64,000 nucleotides of DNA, taken from JBBAAP01 sp043808305 (GTDB taxonomy: Bacteria > Planctomycetota > MHYJ01 > JACQXL01). The position numbers and the translations under genes were made by a program. Of this stretch, positions 44,810-52,364 are shown in pieces. The first letter of the stretch is position 1. Every line of letters begins with the position of its first letter. The stretch lies in assembly GCA_043808305.1 (NCBI GenBank), contig JAZDFB010000123.1, positions 12,795-76,794 on the forward strand. The letters run 5' to 3'. The notes below the pieces were generated by a model, which saw nothing but the letters and a program-made list of their open reading frames with translations, made no database searches and had not been told where the DNA came from.

Positions 44810-45712
44810 TCAGGTCTTGGTTTGGCCGAATTCAATCGTGATTGGCGCTTGAACTAAAGGCTCGCCCGCAGAATCAACCAACACGCCTGTCATATGCCCG
44901 TTTCGTTGGGCATCCAGCATTGAGAACTTAAATATCTTTTCAGCGAAATTGATGGTATTAGTGATGGTTTTATTAATCGGTATGTCCAGCGTCCGCGCCA
45001 CCTCTCCGAATTCAACAAACTCATATGTTTTGTCGTTAATTTTAATTGAGTTGGGAACATATACAGAAAAGTAATGTAGTTTTTTGTCGTCACGAATCAC
45101 ATCAGGGCAATAATCTGCCGTAATTTTAATTTGGTAATTACCCTGGTCATCAGTTTCAACCTTAACTGTATCAACAATTGATTGCTTCCCATTCGGATCC
45201 ATTTGGTGTATCTTTATGCTTGCCGGCACATTGGGTAACGGCGTTTTATCTATCACATCGGCCGCGTGGGCTTTAATCGTCCATTTATCAGAGGTTTTAA
45301 TCAGCCCGAAATCTAAAGTCATCTTTGTAAGTTCTTTGGCTGCCTCGGCAGGAATCTTCTGGTCATAGTTGATTGCAAAGTATTCCTTGCCGCCATTTAT
45401 GTAAAAACGCAGATAATATTCCTGGGCAAGGAAATCGCCGGGGAAATCTTTGAAAACATAACGGCCTTGTTCATCCGCCAGTTGGGTATCCTCCAAAGCT
45501 TTCCATTTCGTCCCCTCAAGTTTTTGGAGAGTAATCTTAATTTCAGCCTTAGGGATAGGGCTAAGTGTATTACCATCGAATATTAGTCCCTGGCAGGTAA
45601 GGGTTTTGGATTCATTGTCAGCCATAGTTGTATCGGAGGCAATCAGTACCAAACTACCGATACCACAGACCCAAATTGCCACCCATCCGATTAGTCGATT
45701 CAGGTTTGCCAT
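44810..45712 (-). CDS. Exported protein with Ig/Cna-B-like domains, ended by an in-frame TGA
   Basis: 300 aa to the TGA; 384 residues if the TGA is read through to 44558. The N-terminus has a hydrophobic signal (IGWVAIWVCGIGSLVLIA). Three to four beta-sandwich domains show the GxxxDxxGxPLxxAxIxI and TDDQGNYxI patterns of Cna-B/carboxypeptidase-regulatory-like folds (SPIPKAEIKITLQ; ADEQGRYVFKDFPGD; VETDDQGNYQIKI). The TGA falls within the last domain, so the 300-aa product is probably truncated. It starts 20 bp after a Ser/Thr kinase gene on the same strand and may be its surface partner. Confidence 0.72.
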   Translation of the reverse strand: MANLNRLIGWVAIWVCGIGSLVLIASDTTMADNESKTLTCQGLIFDGNTLSPIPKAEIKITLQKLEGTKWKALEDTQLADEQGRYVFKDFPGDFLAQEYYLRFYINGGKEYFAINYDQKIPAEAAKELTKMTLDFGLIKTSDKWTIKAHAADVIDKTPLPNVPASIKIHQMDPNGKQSIVDTVKVETDDQGNYQIKITADYCPDVIRDDKKLHYFSVYVPNSIKINDKTYEFVEFGEVARTLDIPINKTITNTINFAEKIFKFSMLDAQRNGHMTGVLVDSAGEPLVQAPITIEFGQTKT

Positions 45713-45732
45713 AATATATTCCTTTCAATAGT

Positions 45733-47313
45733 TTAATTTTGTCCCAGTCCCGCCTGTTTATTGCGCGCTCTTACAGCCAGAATATAGTATAACATCCACC
45801 CCAGATAAAATATTCCGGGGAACCTCAGGGACGCCTCTTCAGATTTGATATTATTATCATCCTTTGCATTATACCTGTAAAAAGGAAAACCTTGGCTGGT
45901 CTGGTAGCTTATTGGGTTAGCTGGTTTCAGGCTATTGCCTGTTTGATGCGATTTCCCTCCCAAATTCTGGTTGAAAACCAAACTAATAACAAAAGTGGAA
46001 ATTAACAGCCATTTCCACAGGGTTTTCATCAGTTGCTGGCTGATAATCGGTTTCTTGCCGTAACCATAAGAAAATCCGGTATCGGTTATGAAAGTCGGGA
46101 ACGCGGCCGCATTGTGCTTAATGCAGTCTCTCAATACATACACCAACATGATAAGATTGAAAAAGAACAGTATTAAACCGCTGACAACAAACTGGTCCTC
46201 GTTCAGGTTTGGCACGCTAATCACACTGATTACGGCCTGAACCAGGATGCTAACCGCCCATACGAGGAGAACCATATGCCTTTTGGTTTGCCACCAGCGT
46301 TTTCCCAAAAAGCTCTGGGGAATAGGCGGTTCTTTTTCGGCCGCAGCTTGCGGGGCAGCTTCGACCAAAGTCGGGCCCGAGGTGATTTCCGTTATGGCTG
46401 TGCCCATCTCGCTTACCTTTTGGTAACGCCGGGCCGGTTCCTGTTCCAGCGATTTCAGGACGACATCACCCAGCCGGACATCAATCTGGACCTTGCGGCT
46501 GGGCAGTTCAAACCTGCCGACGGGCAGTTCGCCGGTGAGCATCTCGTAAAAAACCACGCCCAGCGAATAAATATCCGCCCGGTGGTCGACGTCCTTGGAA
46601 TTTGTCCGCTGCTCCGGCGCCATATAATCCGGCGTGCCCATTATTTGCCGGGTGCACGTCACCGGATCGACCCGGATATCGCCCTTGACTATGCGCGCCA
46701 AGCCGAAATCGGCTATCTTTATCCGGCCGTTTTTATCCATCAGGAGGTTTTCCGGCTTGATATCGCGGTGGATAACGCCTTCGGAATGGGCGTATTCCAG
46801 CGCATCGCAGAGCTGGGGAACAAGCATCAGCGCTCGCGCCGGCTGCAGCTTCCGGTCGGCTATCAAATCGCGCAGGGCCACCCCTTCCACTAACTCCATT
46901 ACAAAATAGAACCGGCCGGCCGCCTGCCCCATATCATAAACCGCCACGATATTGGGATGCGACAAACTGGCCAGCGCCTTGGCTTCCCGGTCGAACCTCT
47001 TGGCGAATTCCTGGTCATTGGAAAGCTTGGCCGGCAGGACCTTAACCGCCACAAAGCGGTTCAATGATTTCTGGTAAGCCTTATAGACCGTGCCCATCCC
47101 GCCCCGGCCTATCAGGCTGACAATCTTGTAAGGGCCGATGAACGAGTCATTGGGCAATACCGGCTCGTCGCTCGGAAAATCCGATTTCTGGCCCGGCGCA
47201 GATGCCGGCCCGGCGCCGGTCGAACCCATCGCGAATTGGGCAAGGCACTTGGCACAAGCGCCGGATGATTCTGATTTGTCTCCGCATTTGGGGCAGATGT
47301 TTTCTTCTTTCAT
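45733..47313 (-). CDS. Zinc-ribbon Ser/Thr protein kinase, second copy
   Basis: 526 aa. CPKCG...CAKCL zinc ribbon at the N-terminus, then a Hanks-type kinase (~55-325) with IGRGGMGTVYKAYQ, VAVKVLPAK, HRDIKPENLLMDK, ADFGLARIVKG and YMAPEQRT. The kinase half is very close to that of the gene at 7135. The C-terminal half has about four hydrophobic spans (MVLLVWAVSILVQAVISV, VSGLILFFFNLIMLVYVL, WKWLLISTFVISLVF, FYLGWMLYYILAV) instead of the DUF4190 and repeat region. It begins an operon with the Ig-like gene; no sigma factor is adjacent. Confidence 0.9.
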   Translation of the reverse strand: MKEENICPKCGDKSESSGACAKCLAQFAMGSTGAGPASAPGQKSDFPSDEPVLPNDSFIGPYKIVSLIGRGGMGTVYKAYQKSLNRFVAVKVLPAKLSNDQEFAKRFDREAKALASLSHPNIVAVYDMGQAAGRFYFVMELVEGVALRDLIADRKLQPARALMLVPQLCDALEYAHSEGVIHRDIKPENLLMDKNGRIKIADFGLARIVKGDIRVDPVTCTRQIMGTPDYMAPEQRTNSKDVDHRADIYSLGVVFYEMLTGELPVGRFELPSRKVQIDVRLGDVVLKSLEQEPARRYQKVSEMGTAITEITSGPTLVEAAPQAAAEKEPPIPQSFLGKRWWQTKRHMVLLVWAVSILVQAVISVISVPNLNEDQFVVSGLILFFFNLIMLVYVLRDCIKHNAAAFPTFITDTGFSYGYGKKPIISQQLMKTLWKWLLISTFVISLVFNQNLGGKSHQTGNSLKPANPISYQTSQGFPFYRYNAKDDNNIKSEEASLRFPGIFYLGWMLYYILAVRARNKQAGLGQN

Positions 47314-47912
47314 ATGATTATTATCCTTTTAGAGACTGTTAGCACCCCGATACCACATCGGGGGGCGTTACAGTGTCTTATCCCGCTCTTTCCCAGAAAG
47401 AGCGGGACATTCCTTAAACTTCATCGGATGTCTTATCTACCACTATTAGACGGAAAACCCGGAATTCGTCTCAATAATTCTTATAATTATTGGTAAAAAA
47501 TCTGATTAGCGCCGCAACCTTTCTTTGTCCCCCCTGAACCGCTGCTTTATATAACAATTATACTTTATGCCTATTTAAACAACAAAAGCAAGAAGTTCTT
47601 TGAGCATAAAAGAGAGCTGTAACTTTAATTATTTTGTGCTTTTTATCTTTCGTGCTTTCGTGGTTGCAGCTTAGTGTTTATCCGCGTGCTCTGTGTCTCT
47701 GTGGCTGTATTAATTAGTGCTTATTCGTGGTTTAATTATTTCGCGCCTTCGTGGTAATATTATAGCTGCAGTTTTCCCACGTCTCACGCATTCTTATATA
47801 TATGTAATCAGCGCGCCTTTAAGCTTAATTTGCTTGCATTTTTACATAAAAATAATACATTGCCGGTTAAATTTCACAATGAGGTGATAAAAAAATACTG
47901 AAAGGAGTTCAT
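47314..47912. other. Gene-free stretch between divergent genes
   Basis: About 600 bp without a supported gene. Contains hairpin TCCCGCTCTTT/AAAGAGCGGGA (47381-47391/47397-47407), CCCCGAT/ATCGGGG near 47345-47363, heptad-like words TTTCGTGCTTTCGTGG (~47647-47663; a close copy at ~50441-50457), and a promoter at 47830-47858. Confidence 0.55.
47830..47858 (+). promoter_or_regulatory. Promoter of the Cys-rich HEAT gene
   Basis: TTGCTT (47830-47835), 17-bp spacer, TAATAC (47853-47858); leader ~48 nt with GAAAGGAG before ATG 47913. Confidence 0.6.
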
Positions 47913-49160
47913 ATGAAAAAGATATCAATATTGGTTGTTGGATTGCTCCTGTTGCTGTGCAGCGCTTTGGCGTGTTCTTCAAGCGGCGCCGATAAAAAGG
48001 CCGACTCCGGCGGTAAAACCTGCAGTTGCTGCGGGCAAAAGAACGGCTCCGAAGGCAAGGCCTGCAGTTGCGGAAAAAAGACCGATGCCGATAAACCCTG
48101 CGATTGCGGCTGCGGATGCGGCAATAAAAAGGCCGACTCCGACGGCAATGCCTGCGGTTGCTGCGGCAAAAAGACCGACTCTGACGGCAAAAAAACCTGC
48201 GGTTGCGGCGATAAGGCCGGCGACTCTCAGCAAACAAGCGGCTGCAAATGCGGCAACGGCTGCAGCTGCGGCGGAGGATGCGGCGGCGGCAGGCAACTCA
48301 CCAAGGAATCCATCCCCGAACTGGTAAAACAGCTGGCCGACCCGGAAGTGAACAACCGCCTTACCGCCCTGCAAGGCATTTATATGCTCAATGCCAGGGA
48401 AGCCACCCCGGAAATAATCAAACTCATCAACGACCCGGACAACAACGTGCGCTCAACGGCCGTTTATATCCTGGCGCTGTTCGAAGCCAAGGAAGCCATC
48501 CCGGAAATAATGAAACTGCTCGACAACCCGGACGAAGACGTGGTCGAAGTGGCCGTAATCGCATTGGGACAGCTCGGCGCCAGGGAAGCCGTCCCGCAGA
48601 TAATGAAACTGCTGGATTCCCCAAACGAGGATGCCCGCGCCTCATCGGCCCAGGCCCTGGGGAAACTCGGCGTCACCGAAGCCGTCCCCCAAATAATAAA
48701 ACTGCTGGATGACCCGGAAAAGGATGTGCAACTGTGCGCCGTTTACGCCTTAGGGCAGCTCGGCGCAAAAGAAACCATCCCCCAACTGCTGAAAATGCTC
48801 TACCAGCCTGAAGAACAGGCCCACCTGACAGTCGCCGCGGCCCTGGCCAAACTGGGCAACCGGGACGGCATCGACGAACTGGTCAAAGTGATGAATAATT
48901 CAAAGAATTTACAGTTCCAGGCCATCGCCGGACTGGTCCTGGTAGAAACCGGCGCAAAGGGCAAAGTAACCAAAGAAGCCGTGGAAAGCATCCAGTATGC
49001 CGCATACTGGCCCGGCGAATACGGCACCCGCGCCCGGGCCGCGCTCAAGGAACTGGGCGTCGAGCTCAAGGAACAGGCGGACCTGAAACCGCCGGTAATC
49101 AAAGAATCCGAAGAAGACGAAAAAGACAACGAAGATAACGAGGAAGAAGAAGGCGAATAA
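47913..49160 (+). CDS. Cys-rich HEAT-repeat lipoprotein
   Basis: 415 aa. Lipobox SALAC (Cys 21). Residues ~35-125 are a low-complexity region with about 27 Cys, mostly in CSC, CGC and CCG groups between Asp/Lys/Gly spacers, resembling a metallothionein-like metal sponge. Residues ~130-370 are about seven HEAT/PBS-type repeats (TPEIIKLINDPDNNVRSTAV; AVPQIMKLLDSPNEDARASS). The last ~25 residues are almost all Asp/Glu. Probably an outer-membrane-anchored metal-binding scaffold; I know of no family with this combination. Own promoter and GAAAGGAG site. Confidence 0.85.
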   Translation: MKKISILVVGLLLLLCSALACSSSGADKKADSGGKTCSCCGQKNGSEGKACSCGKKTDADKPCDCGCGCGNKKADSDGNACGCCGKKTDSDGKKTCGCGDKAGDSQQTSGCKCGNGCSCGGGCGGGRQLTKESIPELVKQLADPEVNNRLTALQGIYMLNAREATPEIIKLINDPDNNVRSTAVYILALFEAKEAIPEIMKLLDNPDEDVVEVAVIALGQLGAREAVPQIMKLLDSPNEDARASSAQALGKLGVTEAVPQIIKLLDDPEKDVQLCAVYALGQLGAKETIPQLLKMLYQPEEQAHLTVAAALAKLGNRDGIDELVKVMNNSKNLQFQAIAGLVLVETGAKGKVTKEAVESIQYAAYWPGEYGTRARAALKELGVELKEQADLKPPVIKESEEDEKDNEDNEEEEGE

Positions 49161-49207
49161 TTGATTCCTCGTGGGAGTCTCGCGAAACAGCCGCGCCTTA
49201 TATTATA

Positions 49208-49248
49208 ATACCTTAAGGTATAACACTATAAATATACCTAATGGTATA
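49208..49248. repeat. Two tandem AT-rich palindromes
   Basis: ATACCTTAAGGTAT (49208-49221, perfect 14 bp) and TATACC-TAAT-GGTATA (49233-49248). They share the TATACC/GGTATA half-site with centres about 26 bp apart. Confidence 0.6.
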
Positions 49249-49301
49249 AGGAATCCAGGAGGACAGGAGTAAGAAATTTCTCTTGGTTTCCTGGCCTCCT
49301 T
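49248..49301. repeat. AAGGAACCC palindromic repeat, full copy
   Basis: Left arm AAGGAATCCAGGA..., centre AGAAATTTCT, right arm TTTCCTGGCCTCCTT. Imperfect palindrome of ~54 bp; the partner full copy lies at 55086-55133. Confidence 0.7.
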
Positions 49302-49452
49302 ATAGAATATAATTAAACAGTGACTTTAAGAGACTTTATTAGACTTATCCCGCCTAAATTAGTCTCCTGCCGGTCTTTTTAAGTCCCTGTAAATAACATT
49401 CGTGTTAATCCGGGGTTAGTACATATCCGGGTTTATATATCCGCAAAACCCC

Positions 49453-49481
49453 TTGACATCCCTCCCTTGATTTAGTACTGT
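49453..49481 (+). promoter_or_regulatory. Promoter of the 49527 lipoprotein gene
   Basis: TTGACA (49453-49458), 17-bp spacer, TACTGT (49476-49481). Confidence 0.55.
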
Positions 49482-49526
49482 TTCATCCAAAATCAATCGT
49501 TCCTGATGATGAAAGGAGAAAATACT

Positions 49527-50225
49527 ATGTATCACCTTAAGGCTTATCGGGATGGATTGCCGGCGCTGGTTATTTTGGCGCTTATCGGCCTGGCAGCGGG
49601 CTGCGCCTCTCACGCTAACTACACCACTCATTCCACCCAGGTTTTAATCGCGGGGAATTCCGTTACCATTATCGAGCAAAACAACGATAATTGCAGGGAG
49701 GCCTCGATTGAAAAAGAAGGTAAAGAAATCAAGGCGTTTAAAATCAAGGAAAACGGCGTCGAGCGCGCGCCGACTCCCGATGATAAAAAGTGGGTTTCAA
49801 AATATGTCAACCTTGACACCTGGGTTGTTAGCGACGGCGCCTCGCCCACCGATGAGCCCGTAAAATCCGAAATCAAATTGCTTGTGGAAAAAGAGCAGAT
49901 TGATGTCGGGAAAGCCGTCTCTGAAATAAAGAAACTGCATTATTCCTCGGACAAAAAAGAATATCTGCTGGCAATGGCAAATCGCAAGGACCTTTTGCCC
50001 GCAGACTGCGAGCTCTTGGCCGCCGCCGCGCTTGACATCATTAATTTTGACAGCGAGAAAACAGAGGTTTTGACGGCTGTGATTAATAATCCCTATGCCG
50101 ATTCCAAAACCAGGAAACTGATATTTGACAACATAGACCGGGTGGCTTTTGACTCGGACAAGATTAAACTGATGAAATTATTGCTCCAGCGCGCGGAAAA
50201 GGACTTCCTTATAGAATACAATTAA
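49527..50225 (+). CDS. Lipoprotein with C-terminal helical repeat domain, unknown function
   Basis: 232 aa from ATG 49527 (GAAAGGAGAA upstream). Lipobox GLAAGC. A central beta-like region (TQVLIAGNSVTIIEQNNDN) leads to a C-terminal ~110-residue helical domain with repeated Asp/Lys patterns (FDSEKTEVLTAVINNPYADS; FDSDKIKLMKLLLQRAEKD). This tail resembles DUF4476-type repeats but I would not assign it. Own TTGACA promoter; no operon partner. Confidence 0.7.
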   Translation: MYHLKAYRDGLPALVILALIGLAAGCASHANYTTHSTQVLIAGNSVTIIEQNNDNCREASIEKEGKEIKAFKIKENGVERAPTPDDKKWVSKYVNLDTWVVSDGASPTDEPVKSEIKLLVEKEQIDVGKAVSEIKKLHYSSDKKEYLLAMANRKDLLPADCELLAAAALDIINFDSEKTEVLTAVINNPYADSKTRKLIFDNIDRVAFDSDKIKLMKLLLQRAEKDFLIEYN

Positions 50226-50227
50226 AT

Positions 50228-50345
50228 AAGGAACCCAGGAGGCCAAGAAAAATTATTAGTGGCAGTTCGACCCCCGCCTGAAGCGGGGTAAACTCCGGGA
50301 GTTAGTGGCAGTGCAAAGCCTCCCTTTAGGGGCTTATCCCCGAGC
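50228..50345. repeat. Half palindromic repeat and palindrome words
   Basis: AAGGAACCCAGGAGGCCAAG (half of the 49248 and 55086 palindrome), then TTAGTGGCAGT twice around CCCCGCCTGAAGCGGGG. Confidence 0.55.
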
Positions 50346-50477
50346 CATAGCGAGTGGGAATAACGGGGTCTATTCGCGGTTTAATCTACCACGAAAACTC
50401 GAAATAAATAAAAGCTTAAATTATTTCGTGCTTCTTATCTTTCGTGCCTTCGTGGTTGTAGTAAAGAAAGGATATTT

Positions 50478-51734
50478 ATGTGGACAGATAACGACATCAA
50501 AAAGGTATTCAACCGCATCCATCAGCTTCAGAACGAGATGGTCCGCCTGCAGGCCGGGCTGACCGCCATACCGGCGCTTTCACCCATTAACAAAGGCATC
50601 GGCGAGGTAAAAAAGGCGGATTACCTCAAGAAGGAGCTCCGAAAATTAGGCTTTGACCGCATCGAAGAATACCGCGCGCCCGACAAATCCGTGCCCTGCG
50701 GCTACCGGCCCAATCTGGTTGCACGGGTCAAAGGCGCAAACCATTCCAAGACCGTCTGGCTGATAAGCCATATAGATGTCGTTCCGCCCGGCGCCCGCAA
50801 CCTCTGGCTGACCGACCCGTACAAGGCCGTGGTCAAGGACGGCAAAATCTACGGCCGGGGCACCGAGGACAACCAGCAGGCCATCGTCAGCTCCGTTTTC
50901 GCGGCCAAGGCAATCAAGGACCTGAACCTGACGCCGGAATACGATATCGCCCTGGGATTCCTGGCTGACGAGGAAACCGGCAGTCAATTCGGCATCAGGA
51001 ACTTATTGGAACACCAGAAACTATTCCGGAAACAGGATATCATCATCGTGCCGGACAGCGGGCGTCCGGACAGCCGCGAAATAGAGATAGCCGAGAAAAC
51101 AGTCCTCTGGCTCAAGATAACGGTCAAAGGCCGCCAATGCCACGCATCGATGCCGCATAAAGGAATCAACGCCCATCGGGCCGGCGCCCAACTGCTCTGC
51201 CGGCTGGATGACGTCCTGCACCGGCAGTTCAAAACCAAAGACCGGCTGTTCAATCCGGCCGTATCCACCTTTGAGCCGACCAAGAAAGACGCCAACGTCG
51301 AGAACGTCAACACCATTCCGGGCGAGGACGTATTCTACTTCGACTGCCGGATATTGCCCAGATACAAAACGGAGCATATCAAGCGGGTATTCAGGCAGGA
51401 GGCCGCTAAGATAGAGGCCAAGTTCAAGGTAAAAATTAGCATAGAGATAGCCAACGAATCAGGCGCATCCTATACCGCCCCGACCGCCGAGGCGGTCCGG
51501 ATGCTCAGCGCATCCATCAGGTATGTCACCGGCCGCAAACCGGTGCTGGTCGGGATAGGCGGCGGGACATTTGCGGCGCACTTCAGGCAGGCCGGATACC
51601 CGGCCGTAGTCTGGTCCACCCTGGGCGAACTGGCCCACCAGCCCAACGAATACTGCCTGATAAAGAATATGATAACCGACACCAAGGTCTTTGCATGCTT
51701 ATCCAGCGGGATTAGTGCAAATGTAACGACTTAG
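50478..51734 (+). CDS. M20-family metallopeptidase
   Basis: 418 aa. Zinc ligands can be placed: WLISHIDVVPPG (His), GRGTEDNQQAIVS (Asp), LADEETGSQFG (catalytic Glu) and PDSGRPDSREI (Asp). The dimerisation domain starts LKITVKGRQCHASMPHKGIN and the C-terminal ligand is probably in STLGELAHQPNEYC. The family includes ArgE, DapE and dipeptidases; the conserved opening WTDNDIKK... and the start resemble YgeY/DapE-like M20 enzymes, but the substrate cannot be fixed. GAAAGGATATTT precedes the start. Confidence 0.9.
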   Translation: MWTDNDIKKVFNRIHQLQNEMVRLQAGLTAIPALSPINKGIGEVKKADYLKKELRKLGFDRIEEYRAPDKSVPCGYRPNLVARVKGANHSKTVWLISHIDVVPPGARNLWLTDPYKAVVKDGKIYGRGTEDNQQAIVSSVFAAKAIKDLNLTPEYDIALGFLADEETGSQFGIRNLLEHQKLFRKQDIIIVPDSGRPDSREIEIAEKTVLWLKITVKGRQCHASMPHKGINAHRAGAQLLCRLDDVLHRQFKTKDRLFNPAVSTFEPTKKDANVENVNTIPGEDVFYFDCRILPRYKTEHIKRVFRQEAAKIEAKFKVKISIEIANESGASYTAPTAEAVRMLSASIRYVTGRKPVLVGIGGGTFAAHFRQAGYPAVVWSTLGELAHQPNEYCLIKNMITDTKVFACLSSGISANVTT

Positions 51735-51765
51735 TGGCCGCGGATTATTTATTATTCAGGATATG

Positions 51766-52134
51766 TTATTTCTTCCGGGAGGAAATGGTATGGTCAAAGA
51801 TATTCTGGGCGATGTTGCGGATTTTCCTGATTTGGTTAGGTAGCTTGGTTTTAAGGTATAACTGAGATTCTGTTAAAAGAGGCCTCAACGCCTTAATGCT
51901 TCTTTGATTAATCTCCTTATCAAAATTGATAAGTTTGGACAGAGGCATATTAAGCTTGGCGGCCATCTTATAAAGATTTTCCAGCCGGGGGGAGGTTTCG
52001 CCTCTTTCTATCAGCCCGATGGCGTCCTCGGACATCTCCACAAGCCGGGCAAATTCCGCCCGTTTCAGATTCATTCCTTTGCGAAGCGCTTTGATTCTTG
52101 CGCCTAACAATTTGGCAATACTAATCTCTGTCAT
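51766..52134 (-). CDS. XRE-family HTH regulator, second copy
   Basis: 122 aa. HTH: ARIKALRKGMNLKRAEFARL, then VEMSEDAIGLIERGETSPRL and LYKMAAKLNMPLSKLI. The C-terminus RKIRNIAQNIFDHTISSRKK is nearly identical to the regulator at 31402-31764. It is divergent from the surface gene at 52365 with a 230-bp gap holding a perfect palindrome and a TTGACA promoter. A repressor or activator of that gene is the simplest reading. Confidence 0.88.
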   Translation of the reverse strand: MTEISIAKLLGARIKALRKGMNLKRAEFARLVEMSEDAIGLIERGETSPRLENLYKMAAKLNMPLSKLINFDKEINQRSIKALRPLLTESQLYLKTKLPNQIRKIRNIAQNIFDHTISSRKK

Positions 52135-52218
52135 ATAACATCTCTCTATAGCATCTTTATGCTCATAAATCTTAATTTTCTCGGTATTTTTACATTAATG
52201 ATATTCAGTAAATAATAT

Positions 52219-52236
52219 TACTGATAAATATCAGTA
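52219..52236. promoter_or_regulatory. Operator candidate: perfect inverted repeat
   Basis: TACTGATA-AA-TATCAGTA, with an extra half-site TTCAGTA at 52204-52210. It ends 6 bp before the -35 box of the surface gene and lies in the intergenic gap upstream of the divergent XRE gene. Confidence 0.7.
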
Positions 52237-52242
52237 TTTTGC

Positions 52243-52270
52243 TTGACAAGATTGTATAAGAGACTATAGA
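52243..52270 (+). promoter_or_regulatory. Promoter of the second propeller gene
   Basis: TTGACA (52243-52248), 16-bp spacer, TATAGA (52265-52270). The leader carries GGGGATAGGGGG, then CCCCC at ~52302-52306 that can pair with the G-run, and a CCACC/GGTGG hairpin before the ribosome site AAGGAAG. Confidence 0.65.
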
Positions 52271-52364
52271 TAGGGGATAGGGGGTGAGGGATAAAATATA
52301 TCCCCCGAAGTGGTAAAAATTCCACCATAGCTCGTAGGGCGACGGTGGGGAAGGAAGATGGTTT

